The notes under the pieces are model-generated. The model was not told where the DNA came from, searched no databases, and worked only from the letters and a program-made list of their open reading frames with translations. The translations under genes were made by a program, and so were the position numbers. A DNA stretch of 36,061 nt from an uncultured Pirellula sp. (lineage in GTDB: Bacteria; Planctomycetota; Planctomycetia; Pirellulales; Pirellulaceae). The stretch covers positions 1 through 36,061 of the forward strand of contig CAIYZV010000177.1 of assembly GCA_903930765.1 (NCBI GenBank), in the 5' to 3' direction. This document shows, piece by piece, positions 16,333 to 24,677 of the stretch (its first letter is position 1; every line of letters starts with the position of its first letter).

Positions 16333-17922
16333 ATGACGCAACTACGTTTCAAAATCCACAGACCATCAGCCCCCAACACCGTTCGAGCGACGGTGGCAAA
16401 AACGTTGGCACACGCCGCACGCGTCATGGCGACTTGTTGTTTTTTCGCGACCCCGTTATCCCTCGCCCAAGACGCAACCAGCCCGCCTACCGAAGCCGAA
16501 GAAGCAATCGCTTCGATCCAAGATCGAATCAAGAACCGAGACGTTTTTCGCGATAGCATTGAAAATCAATTCCAGAGGCTCTTCGAAGGAATGTCCCCCG
16601 AAGCAAAATCGGGCTACAGGCACTTAGTGGGCTCGGTTTATCTACCTTCCGATTTTGATGAAGGGGTCCTCAAAGAACTCGACAAGATCGAACATCGCTG
16701 GCCATTCCTGGACGTACCACTCGAGGAAAACGCTCGTACCTCAACGTGGCTTGCTCATGGACTTGCTCCCAGGCCCGACGACCCAGGCAAACCCCTGCAG
16801 TACGTTGTCACTCGCGATGGCAAGTACGTCATGAATTGTTTCGCTTGCCATGGCGGAAACCTGTTCGGTGCGACTTACCCGGGCGCACCCAACACCACGT
16901 ACGCTCTCGAATCGCTGACCGAAAAGGTCAGGAAGGCCAAACTAAAACTCCGAAAGCCGATGGCACACATGGACGTTGGATCCCTGGTGATGCCCTTGGG
17001 TACCACCAATGGATCCAGCAACGCGGTCATGTTCGGCATCGCTTTGATGAATTACCGAGATAAAGATCTCAATATCCACACCAACCGATTACCCGCCGCG
17101 ATGACCCATCATGACATGGAAGCTCCCCCATGGTGGCATTTCTATCGCAAACATCACATCTACATCGACGGCTTTGCGGAGAAGGGGCACAAGGGACTCA
17201 TGCAGTTCATGCTGGTCCGACAAAATGGCCCCGAGAAGTTTCGAAAATGGGAATCGGATTTCCGAGATGTTTTCGCCTTCCTCTCCGAACTGCGACCTCC
17301 CAAATACCCAATGCCCATCGATCAAGAAAAAGCACTCCAAGGACAAGCTATCTTCAACGAGCATTGCGCGCGTTGCCACGGGACGTATGTCAACAAGTCG
17401 GTTATGGCGACTGACACCATCGTTGCCGCGGCCAAACACGGGGATTTTTACGGAGATGATTATCCCGAGATCCTCGTCGACATCGACGATGTGGGTACAG
17501 ATCGTGTGCGACTCGACTCCCTCACACCTCAGCATCGACGAAGTTACGGGGACAGCTGGTTCGCCAACTATGGCAAGCAAGAAACCATCGCCGAAGTCGA
17601 TGGTTACGTCGCCCCGCCACTCGACGGCATTTGGGCTTCAGCACCCTACCTCCACAACGGAAGTGTTCCCACGCTCTGGCATTTTCTACACCCGGAAGAG
17701 AGACCGAAAGTATGGAGGCGAATCGCCCTCGCCCTCGACGAAAAATCGATCGGCTTGGTGGTCGAGGAACTGGACGAAGTCCCCAATGGGCTACCTCCAA
17801 GCGATCGCCGATGGTACTTCGACACCAGCAAACCGGGGAAATCGGCATCCGGACACGACTACCCCAATCAACTCTCCGAGACGGAAAAAGTGCTTTTGCT
17901 CGAGTACTTGAAGTCTATTTAG
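16333..17922 (+). CDS. RoxA-like dihaem c-type cytochrome
   Basis: A 529-residue exported protein. A long N-terminal region ends in a signal-peptide core (VMATCCFFATPLSLAQ), so the start could be at 16333 or at an internal Met. Two haem-binding motifs are present: CFACH at residues 169-173 and CARCH at 345-349. Downstream lies YVAPPLDGIWASAPYLHNGSVPTLWHFL (about residues 420-445), the signature of the RoxA/RoxB and MauG/cytochrome-c-peroxidase-like family. RoxA cleaves rubber by dioxygenation; most planctomycete relatives are uncharacterised and may be peroxidases or oxygenases of the periplasm. It converges with the symporter gene, only 17 nt apart. The substrate is unknown. Confidence 0.85.
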   Translation: MTQLRFKIHRPSAPNTVRATVAKTLAHAARVMATCCFFATPLSLAQDATSPPTEAEEAIASIQDRIKNRDVFRDSIENQFQRLFEGMSPEAKSGYRHLVGSVYLPSDFDEGVLKELDKIEHRWPFLDVPLEENARTSTWLAHGLAPRPDDPGKPLQYVVTRDGKYVMNCFACHGGNLFGATYPGAPNTTYALESLTEKVRKAKLKLRKPMAHMDVGSLVMPLGTTNGSSNAVMFGIALMNYRDKDLNIHTNRLPAAMTHHDMEAPPWWHFYRKHHIYIDGFAEKGHKGLMQFMLVRQNGPEKFRKWESDFRDVFAFLSELRPPKYPMPIDQEKALQGQAIFNEHCARCHGTYVNKSVMATDTIVAAAKHGDFYGDDYPEILVDIDDVGTDRVRLDSLTPQHRRSYGDSWFANYGKQETIAEVDGYVAPPLDGIWASAPYLHNGSVPTLWHFLHPEERPKVWRRIALALDEKSIGLVVEELDEVPNGLPPSDRRWYFDTSKPGKSASGHDYPNQLSETEKVLLLEYLKSI

Positions 17923-17939
17923 CACCGAGTCGATACAAC

Positions 17940-18980
17940 TCAACCCGCCGGCTTACGGTTGGGAGTCTGGTCGCTCTTTGGAATCTGGCGACTCCAGATC
18001 GCCGCCAAAATAGAACCGGAGACGTTCATGACCGGCGCAAACAACGCCGGTGCAATCGCGGCCGCATCTTTCTTTAATACTTCCGTCGCCAGGCTCGCTG
18101 CCATACCTCCATTCTGCAACCCGACTTCAATCGCAACGGTACGGCAATCCTGTTCGGCCAGCCCGCACAGTCGGCTCCCCCAATACCCTAGTAAGTAACC
18201 CAACAAATTGTGTACGGTCACGCCGATCATCAGCACAAATCCAACCTGCAAAATCAACGCTTGCGAATTGGCTGCGATCAATCCGCAAATCATGCAGATC
18301 GCGATCATCGACGTCGCCGCGAGAATCTTCTCCGCAAGCGAAGCATTCACTTTGGCCTTCACCAATACCCAGTTCACCGCGATCCCGGCCACCACTGGCG
18401 CCACCACCGTCGTCAAGATACTTCGAAACATTCCTTGATAATCGACGTCGACCGACTGCCCTGCGTACAGGTAGACCATGAGTGGCGTCATGATTGGAGC
18501 GGCAAGGGTCGAGCACGCGGTCATCGTGACCGATAACGCCACATTGCCTTTCGCTAGATACGTAATCACGTTCGATGAGATCCCGCCAGGACTCGCTCCG
18601 AGCAACACCATGCCCAACATCAATTCAGGAGGAAGTCCCAAAGCCAACGAGATGCTCCACCCTAAAAAGGGCATCACCGAGAATTGCAACACGAATCCAA
18701 CAAGGACAGCTATTGGCATCTTGAGAACGCGGACAAAATCGGCGATGGTCAACGTAGCCCCCATCCCAAACATCGCTATCTGAAGTAACAAGGTTAAAAA
18801 AACCCCATACTTCATCGGCAGAATCCCGAGGAAAAAACTGGGATAGAGCAAAGCCGCTAGCACCGCAGCGCATACCCAGGAGGCAAACGCGTAGGTTCGC
18901 GTTTTCGGAGAGATCGCAATCGCCGTTGCCGCGACCCAAACTAAAAGCATTAAGACCAACCCGAGAGGGATTTCATTCAC
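17940..18980 (-). CDS. bile acid:sodium symporter (BASS) family transporter
   Basis: A 346-residue membrane protein with nine to ten hydrophobic segments. The family core is visible: LLLQIAMFGMGATLTIADF, then FVLQFSVMPFLGWSISLALGLPPELMLGMVLLGASPGGISSNVITYLAKGNVALSVTMTACSTLAAPIMTPLM, where the PGG and SN residues belong to the sodium/substrate site region, and later EVGLQNGGMAASLA. Members move organic acids such as bile acids, pyruvate or pantoate with sodium; the substrate here is unknown. Start is GTG 18980, overlapping the ruvA stop as GTGA, so translation is coupled to ruvA. Its presence in a ruv operon is unexpected and probably reflects opportunistic linkage. Confidence 0.9.
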   Translation of the reverse strand: MNEIPLGLVLMLLVWVAATAIAISPKTRTYAFASWVCAAVLAALLYPSFFLGILPMKYGVFLTLLLQIAMFGMGATLTIADFVRVLKMPIAVLVGFVLQFSVMPFLGWSISLALGLPPELMLGMVLLGASPGGISSNVITYLAKGNVALSVTMTACSTLAAPIMTPLMVYLYAGQSVDVDYQGMFRSILTTVVAPVVAGIAVNWVLVKAKVNASLAEKILAATSMIAICMICGLIAANSQALILQVGFVLMIGVTVHNLLGYLLGYWGSRLCGLAEQDCRTVAIEVGLQNGGMAASLATEVLKKDAAAIAPALFAPVMNVSGSILAAIWSRQIPKSDQTPNRKPAG

Positions 18981-19615
18981 GAAGTCACCTGTCCCGTTTG
19001 CCGCTGATAGATGGCTTGGATCATCGCCTCCGAATCCTTGTGCTTCTTTCCACCCGCGAGGACTTGCTCGATCAATTTCCTTGCATCCGCTTCGCTATGC
19101 CCCAATACAATAAGAGCCTGGAACGTTTCGTCGACAACGCCAGGTTTCTGCAAATCCACACCGGGGGCGTCGCGACGGACCAGCAGCGCGAATCGGGGCA
19201 TCTTCCTGCGCAACGTTGCAATGATCTTCTCCGCTGTCGCAGGACCAACGCCCGGCAAACTGGATAGCCCTTTCGCGTCCTGCTGCTCGATCAGCACCGC
19301 GGTGTCTTGAACGGGACGAGTCATCGCCCGCAGCGCCTTCTTGACGCCAACCCCGTCCACGGAACAAAAGAGTTCGAAAAAATCTCGCTCCGCTGTCGAG
19401 AGAAAACCAACCAGTTTCGGAACCAAGCGACTCCCCTGCGCTGCGTTCCCCTCGATGTAGTGAATCGTGTGCAACGAGATGGATTTCCCTATCTCACCCT
19501 GCAACTGCCTACGAGTAAACTCGGGAATCGCGACCTCGTACTCGAATGGGGCAATCGACAATGTTGCCGAATCGTCCGTCAACGACAACAGCAATCCGTT
19601 AATTTTGGTAATCAA
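18977..19615 (-). CDS. ruvA: Holliday junction branch migration protein RuvA
   Basis: A 212-residue RuvA that binds four-way junctions and loads the RuvB motor (ruvB is not in the window). Domain I is the OB fold beginning MITKINGLLLSL. Domain II carries helix-hairpin-helix motifs (LFCSVDGVGVKKALRAM, LSSLPGVGPATAEKIIATLRRK). Domain III is the C-terminal helical part DETFQALIVLGHSEADARKLIEQV that contacts RuvB. Start TTG 19615 is chosen because it gives the canonical N-terminus, overlaps the ruvC stop as TTGA, and follows GAGGA at 19623-19627 with seven nt spacing; the frame is open further upstream but has no RuvA match. The RuvA fold is slightly longer than the usual 200 residues. Confidence 0.95.
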   Translation of the reverse strand: MITKINGLLLSLTDDSATLSIAPFEYEVAIPEFTRRQLQGEIGKSISLHTIHYIEGNAAQGSRLVPKLVGFLSTAERDFFELFCSVDGVGVKKALRAMTRPVQDTAVLIEQQDAKGLSSLPGVGPATAEKIIATLRRKMPRFALLVRRDAPGVDLQKPGVVDETFQALIVLGHSEADARKLIEQVLAGGKKHKDSEAMIQAIYQRQTGQVTS

Positions 19616-20151
19616 GACTTCTTCCTCTGAGATTGAAATAGTTGGTTTGCAGGGCCAGTTGAAAAGAGATGGCACAATCCTATGGCTAATGCATCGGCGA
19701 CGTCCGGAGGGTCGGGCGGGGCGGCAAGCCCCAATTGCAATTGGATCGCATGCTGCATCTGCGATTTTGGCGCCCGACCATTGCCGGTCAGTAGTCGCTT
19801 GACTTTCGTCGCCTCATACGAATGCACCTCCAAACCAGCGTTCGCTGCGGCTAGGCACAACACGCCTCGCGCGTGCCCCATCAAAATCGCGGTTCGGGGG
19901 CGCTCGTAATGCGAATACAACTGCTCGATCGCAACCGCCCGAACCGGAAAACTCCCAAGGATCTCAACGACTCCCTCGAAGAGTTCCTTGAGCCGATCGG
20001 CAAGCGGACGACCTCGCGCAATCCGAATGATTCCAGCCTCGACCAACGTTGGTCGACCGGTTCGAGTTGAAAGAATTCCGTAACCGGTTATCCCTAGCCC
20101 AGGATCTAAACCGAGCACCACTCCTTCGGACGTCGTTTCATTCGTTGGCAT
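19612..20151 (-). CDS. ruvC: crossover junction endodeoxyribonuclease RuvC
   Basis: A 179-residue Holliday-junction resolvase of the RNase H fold. The four catalytic acids are all present: Asp16 (GLDPGLGITGYG), Glu76 (AIEQLYS), Asp150 and Asp153 (DVADALAIGLCH). GNGRAPKSQMQHAI matches the DNA-contacting loop of the family. It nicks symmetrically opposed strands of a Holliday junction together with RuvAB. ATG 20151 heads a three-gene overlapping unit ruvC-ruvA-symporter. It lies 22 nt downstream of the PQQ-propeller gene on the same strand. Confidence 0.97.
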   Translation of the reverse strand: MPTNETTSEGVVLGLDPGLGITGYGILSTRTGRPTLVEAGIIRIARGRPLADRLKELFEGVVEILGSFPVRAVAIEQLYSHYERPRTAILMGHARGVLCLAAANAGLEVHSYEATKVKRLLTGNGRAPKSQMQHAIQLQLGLAAPPDPPDVADALAIGLCHLFSTGPANQLFQSQRKKS

Positions 20152-20173
20152 TTTCGTATCACCCTAACAAAGG

Positions 20174-21889
20174 CTATTCACTCATCTCGCTGGGTGCTTC
20201 TTCGGAAACTCCGGCAGGCCTATCTCCGGATGATGGACTTTGCAAGCACACCACCTCGCTGCCATTGCGAACCAATAGGAACGGGCCTGCGACCGCAGGT
20301 GTATTCCACGTGATTCCCTCCAGCACGGATAACTCGGCCATGGTTTTTCCTCGATGGATTTCAACAGCCGCAACCCGTCCGTCCTCAGACAGCACCAGGA
20401 TCGTACCATTGACGATGAGGATCTGACCTTGGCCAAAACGACCTCCTCGCCAAACCCGCTCGCCCGTCGCCGCGTCCACGCATTCCAGAATCCCATCGCT
20501 GAGCGCGTACAATCGTCCCTCGAGGTGAATTGCATTGGTGAACTTGGTCTTTAATGTTTTGGTGTTAACCCAAATATCCTCGGCTTCAAAACGATCGGTA
20601 CTCCCAGTCGAATCACCACCCCCTCCATGCTTCCGAGATACTCGAATCATTTTTGAGCCTTGCGCATATCCTTTGCCAATCAGCAGCCTACGGCCATCCA
20701 CTTGGACTGGCTGCGATGCACACGCATCCGCATTCGATTTGCTCGGCCAAGGACTGGTCCATAAAACCGCTCCTGTCGACGGATCATGACCGGTGACACT
20801 TCCTTCATTGACACTCACGACTTGAGGGACACCATCCAATTCAAGAAACGCGGGAGACGCATAGGCAACCTGAGCGGCACCATTGCGCCAAATCTCCTTG
20901 CCATCGTCAAACCCGATCGCAATCAAACTCTTCGGAGAATCCTTATCCATCGTCCGACCACCCAATGGAACATAAACGACGCCATCGTTGACCAACGGCG
21001 AAGAACTTCGCCCCCACTGCACGTCCAGTTCGAACTCCGCTTGCGATACGCCACAAAGTTCATTGAGGTTGATCTTCCAAATCGGTTTTCCGGTCAGCAA
21101 GTCGACGCGCACGAGATGCCCAGTCGCACCTAAAGCAACCACCGACCATTGGCCATCGAATTCCACCAGCGTTGGAGTCGATCTCGGCCCTAAGCCTCCC
21201 ATCGCGTGAAAATGCCGTCCCGGCATCTTTTGCCGCCACGCAAACTCGCCCGTCGCGAGATTCAACGCGGTTAATGACTCCTCTTCCCCCAATTGCTCCA
21301 ATGTCACCGCCAAGGATTCAGCAATCGCAAAACCTGACCATCCTTCACCGATCGCGTGCCTCCAAACAACCTCCGGCAACTTCTTATCCCACTCCATCGA
21401 GAACGAGCGGTCATCGATGATTCCATCGCGAGAATCACCGAGGAACTGCGTAAAGCGGGCCTTTCTATTCGGATCGCTCTGAGCGAATCCCGACTCGTCA
21501 GGCCGTGTCGGTCGAATCGTTGGTCGTTGCCGCAAATACGATCTCAGTCGAAAGGTCGGTACCACCTCGCCGCTGAAGCCGATGAACTCGTACATCGCCC
21601 AAAACACAACCAGTCCCACAATCGGCATCGCCATTATGGCTAGTTTCACTCGCTTGCCGATCTTGGGATAAAGCAACAGCGCGAGAAACCCCATCAATCC
21701 CGCGAATGCAGCACACCCTGCACCCGCAAAATTCGCATACTGATGGTCCACTTCGAACAATGCCCAGCGGGCAACAGGAATCGCAGCGATCGCAATGACA
21801 CCCATCGCTAACGGGCCGACATACCAAGGCTTAGCCCCAGGTGCCTCCACACCCACTTCGGGCGCTTGCATGCGATCCTCTCCAGCCAT
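20174..21889 (-). CDS. membrane-anchored PQQ-like beta-propeller protein
   Basis: A 571-residue protein. After a short cytoplasmic N-terminus come three membrane helices within about residues 20-110 (PLAMGVIAIAAIPVARWALF; FAGAGCAAFAGLMGFLALLLY; LAIMAMPIVGLVVFWAMYEFI). The rest is a PQQ/pyrrolo-quinoline-quinone-like propeller with repeated blades such as LTALNLATGEFAWRQKMPG, HLVRVDLLTGKPIWKINL, VTGHDPSTGAVLWTSPW and LECVDAATGERVWRGG. The PQQ-cofactor ligands of true alcohol dehydrogenases are not evident, so it is more likely a structural or sensing propeller than a dehydrogenase. Start ATG 21889 has AGAGG upstream. It is the first gene of the unit leading into ruvC. Function unknown. Confidence 0.85.
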   Translation of the reverse strand: MAGEDRMQAPEVGVEAPGAKPWYVGPLAMGVIAIAAIPVARWALFEVDHQYANFAGAGCAAFAGLMGFLALLLYPKIGKRVKLAIMAMPIVGLVVFWAMYEFIGFSGEVVPTFRLRSYLRQRPTIRPTRPDESGFAQSDPNRKARFTQFLGDSRDGIIDDRSFSMEWDKKLPEVVWRHAIGEGWSGFAIAESLAVTLEQLGEEESLTALNLATGEFAWRQKMPGRHFHAMGGLGPRSTPTLVEFDGQWSVVALGATGHLVRVDLLTGKPIWKINLNELCGVSQAEFELDVQWGRSSSPLVNDGVVYVPLGGRTMDKDSPKSLIAIGFDDGKEIWRNGAAQVAYASPAFLELDGVPQVVSVNEGSVTGHDPSTGAVLWTSPWPSKSNADACASQPVQVDGRRLLIGKGYAQGSKMIRVSRKHGGGGDSTGSTDRFEAEDIWVNTKTLKTKFTNAIHLEGRLYALSDGILECVDAATGERVWRGGRFGQGQILIVNGTILVLSEDGRVAAVEIHRGKTMAELSVLEGITWNTPAVAGPFLLVRNGSEVVCLQSPSSGDRPAGVSEEAPSEMSE

Positions 21890-22238
21890 TACATCCTCTT
21901 GTTCTCTCAACGAAATATATCTCGCAATGCCACACAAACCTCGCCGCATGTCCAAACGGAGCATTGTACCTTGCTAACCCGCAATTCCTACACGGGCAAA
22001 AAACGCAGGGAAATACAGCGATCACAAACTCCGTACTCACCTTCGCGCCTTCGCGCCTTCGCGTGCCCCCCCCCACCCCGTGAAACGGACAACGCCCCAG
22101 AATCAAACCGCATTGATGGAGCTACGCTGGGGAGCACATCGGATGGCGTCAGTCAATAAAAACAGCCCCTGAGGTCAGGGGCTGTTGGGAACTTCACTCT
22201 CGCTTCTTGCGACTCGCTTTGACTGCGATGATCGCAGA
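21890..22238. other. 349-bp intergenic region with short triplet-unit repeat
   Basis: No gene was seen. On the right is the protease terminator. In the middle (about 22044-22067) CTTCGCGCC is repeated almost three times in tandem before a run of C, a simple-sequence element. The promoter of the PQQ-propeller gene should lie near its left edge. Confidence 0.5.
22156..22186 (-). terminator. intrinsic terminator of the Tsp/Prc-type protease gene
   Basis: AACAGCCCCTGA (22161-22172) pairs perfectly with TCAGGGGCTGTT (22175-22186) around a two-base turn. On the minus strand it is followed by T-rich sequence (AATAAAAA on the plus strand). It lies about 50 nt after the stop of the minus-strand protease gene at 22239. 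Confidence 0.9.
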
Positions 22239-24329
22239 CTACTTCGTTACGAGTTTATTCTCGCTTTGAAGCGACTTCACGTAATCGATTGCAACATTGA
22301 GGATCTCCTCGTTGTAGAAGTCACTCGTGAAAACCTTGTCTCGCTCCGCCTTGCCATCCAATTGCTTTTCTTCTTCCTTTTCAGCGCTCAATTCCTTGCG
22401 ACGCGCCATGTACTCCGATTCCTTGAGAGGAATCAACTTCTCCGACTTCTGCTTACGATACGCCTCGATCTGAGAAAGCCTCTTGGCGAACTCGTTGCTC
22501 TTCGCAATTCGTTCGGTCGACTGCTGCTGCAATTGCGCCTTCATCGAACTGGTAACCATCATGTAGTCTTTGTGGGGCTGAGCGCGAACGCTATCCATCG
22601 GAAGCGGGTAATCCAAGTCCGATTCGGACAGATCCATCTCTGCCGTCATCGACGGTAGAACGACATCCGCTCCAACGCCTTCGAGTTGGGTCGAGCGTCC
22701 ATCGGGCAAGTAGAACTGCTGGATGGTCAATTTCAATGCTCCCAGAGGCTTGGTTGCTCCTGCACCGAACAAGGCTGGAGCCAAGTCCAGCAGGGTTTGC
22801 ACCGTACCTTTGCCGTGGGTCTTTGGATCGCCAACGATCAAGCCGCGTTCGTAGTCCTGAATCGCACCCGCAAAAATCTCGCTCGCACTCGCACTGAGTT
22901 GGCTCGTTTTTACGACCAATGGTCCGCGCCAAGTGATCGTGCGGTTGTCGTCGTTCATCGGAATCACGCGTCCATTAGGATCCTTCACCTGGACAACAGG
23001 CCCGTAGTCGATGAACAAACCGGTGGCGGCGATCGCTTCGGGAAGGGACCCACCACCGTTGCGGCTCAAGTCCAACACACACACGTCGACGTTAGACTCG
23101 TTGAAGGTCTTGAGAATAGTCTCGAGGTCCTTGGACGTCCGTCGATAATCTTCCTTGTTGCTGCGAGCCCCTTCCATATCCAAATAGAAGCTCGGCAGCT
23201 TGATGAATCCAATCCGATACGGTGAACCATCACTCTTCTGTCCGCGGTCGAGGATGATGCTCTGTGCAGCGCTATCCTCGAGCTTGATCACCGCGCGGGT
23301 GATTTCGTAGATCTGGCGAGCGCTTTCACCCTTCGGCTTCACGTGCAATTTGACCTTGGTCCCTGCCTCGCCTCGGATCATCGACACAACGTCGTCAATC
23401 TTCATGTCGAGCGTTTCAACGGCCGGCGACCCATCTTCTTGCTGGACCGCGACAATCTCGTCTCCTTCTTTGAGGCGACCGTCTTTGTCCGCCGCGCCGC
23501 CCGGTACGACCTTGTCCACGATCGTCGAGCCATCATCCGGCCGCAGGGTTGCACCGATCCCCTTGAGCTTCAAGGAGATATGCATATCGAAGTTATCCTT
23601 CTCGCGCGGCGCCATGTAGTTGGTGTGCGGATCGAGCGAGCTGGTCAATGCGGTCAAGTACATTTCCAGCAGCTCGTAAACGTCGGTCTGCGACCGAGTC
23701 TTGTAAAAAGTGCGGTAACGTTTGTGAAGCTTTTCACGGGTATCTTCGTCCTTGTCCCCATCCGCTCGGGCCGACAAGAAATTGAGCTTAATCGTTTTTC
23801 GCCAACGGTCCTTGAGCTCATCCATGCTGGCCGCGTACTTCATGTTCTTCGCGTCATTTTCGATGAACTCTTCGATGTTGTAATCCTGAGGCGCATCGAT
23901 TTGCTCATGAATGATCGGCATCAGCTCGTTAAGCCGCTGCAGGTATCGCTTATACACCGTGTAGGCGAACGAAATATTGTTCTTGGCCAGCATGTCGTCG
24001 AGCTGCGCCTCGCTCGGTCGAAACTCGTCAACATCGGATTGCATCAGATACGACTTCAGCGGATCGACTTGCTTGAGGAACAGCTCAAACCCACGTTTCG
24101 AAAGCTCGTCATTGAACTTGCTCTGTGAAATGTGCCCTTCTTCGACCAAATTGCGAACACTGCGGATGATCAATCGGTTGTCGGCTGGCTGCTCCTGGAC
24201 CGCGGAAACCCGAGGGAACTCCTGAGCCCAACTGGAATGGAGCGTCATTGGTGCCAAAGCCGAACTGCACAGCGCCCCCAGCAACAACAAGCGGGAAGCT
24301 TTACGGTGTTCAACGGATCGAATCTGCAT
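22239..24329 (-). CDS. C-terminal processing peptidase, S41 family (Tsp/Prc-like)
   Basis: A 696-residue periplasmic serine protease close in layout to E. coli Prc. A signal peptide (LLLLGALCSSALA) is followed by a long helical N-terminal domain (50-240), a PDZ domain (about 250-340, KLKGIGATLRPDDGSTIVDKVVPGGAADKDGRLKEGD), the S41 core (370-560), and a charged helical C-terminal domain of the DUF3340 type with many Lys and Glu residues. The Ser/Lys dyad is visible as Ser481 in QLSASASEIFAGA and Lys507 in THGKGTVQ, 26 residues apart. Such proteases trim proteins with nonpolar C-termini and affect murein hydrolases. Start ATG 24329. The gap upstream (24330-24677) holds only short repeats. Confidence 0.94.
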   Translation of the reverse strand: MQIRSVEHRKASRLLLLGALCSSALAPMTLHSSWAQEFPRVSAVQEQPADNRLIIRSVRNLVEEGHISQSKFNDELSKRGFELFLKQVDPLKSYLMQSDVDEFRPSEAQLDDMLAKNNISFAYTVYKRYLQRLNELMPIIHEQIDAPQDYNIEEFIENDAKNMKYAASMDELKDRWRKTIKLNFLSARADGDKDEDTREKLHKRYRTFYKTRSQTDVYELLEMYLTALTSSLDPHTNYMAPREKDNFDMHISLKLKGIGATLRPDDGSTIVDKVVPGGAADKDGRLKEGDEIVAVQQEDGSPAVETLDMKIDDVVSMIRGEAGTKVKLHVKPKGESARQIYEITRAVIKLEDSAAQSIILDRGQKSDGSPYRIGFIKLPSFYLDMEGARSNKEDYRRTSKDLETILKTFNESNVDVCVLDLSRNGGGSLPEAIAATGLFIDYGPVVQVKDPNGRVIPMNDDNRTITWRGPLVVKTSQLSASASEIFAGAIQDYERGLIVGDPKTHGKGTVQTLLDLAPALFGAGATKPLGALKLTIQQFYLPDGRSTQLEGVGADVVLPSMTAEMDLSESDLDYPLPMDSVRAQPHKDYMMVTSSMKAQLQQQSTERIAKSNEFAKRLSQIEAYRKQKSEKLIPLKESEYMARRKELSAEKEEEKQLDGKAERDKVFTSDFYNEEILNVAIDYVKSLQSENKLVTK

Positions 24330-24615
24330 GTTGGTCTTTCAATTTCAAAAAATGGATCGGGACAGGTAAATAGTAGCGTCCCACGACCGATTCCCTGGAA
24401 ATAGTAGAACATCGTAAATCCCGAAGCAACACGGATATCACCCACCGTGGGGGATGGCCCGCCTAGAATGCTCGCATTTTCCGAGATTTGAAAGAAAAAC
24501 CAAGAAAAAGTCGGCTGATTACTTTCCCGAATCCATTACGGATTCCCAGGACACGACTGGGGCAGGTGCGAGGCTTGAGGCTTGAGGTGCGAGTGGCGAG
24601 GCCTTGCAGGAACAA

Positions 24616-24658
24616 TCAGGACATAGGTGGCGCAAGCGGGTCAGGACATAGGTGGCGC
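24616..24658. repeat. 18-bp direct repeats with 25-bp period
   Basis: TCAGGACATAGGTGGCGC occurs at 24616-24633 and 24641-24658, identical. A shorter relative (CCTAGGTGG) at about 24677-24685 includes the stop codon of the M24 peptidase gene. Just to the left, GAGGCTT is doubled (about 24571-24584). The 348-bp gap 24330-24677 otherwise shows no gene. It may be a remnant of a mobile-element end; no transposase is nearby. Confidence 0.75.
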
Positions 24659-24677
24659 GGTTCCCAACTTTCGAAGC

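Noticed and set aside
16020-16559. 179-codon minus-strand frame upstream of purD
   Set aside because: It overlaps the start of the dihaem cytochrome gene, has no ribosome binding site and no recognisable domain.
22044-22067. CTTCGCGCC near-triplicate as a functional regulatory array
   Set aside because: Very short, GC-rich simple sequence with an adjacent C-run; nothing links it to a gene start, so it is noted only in the gap description.
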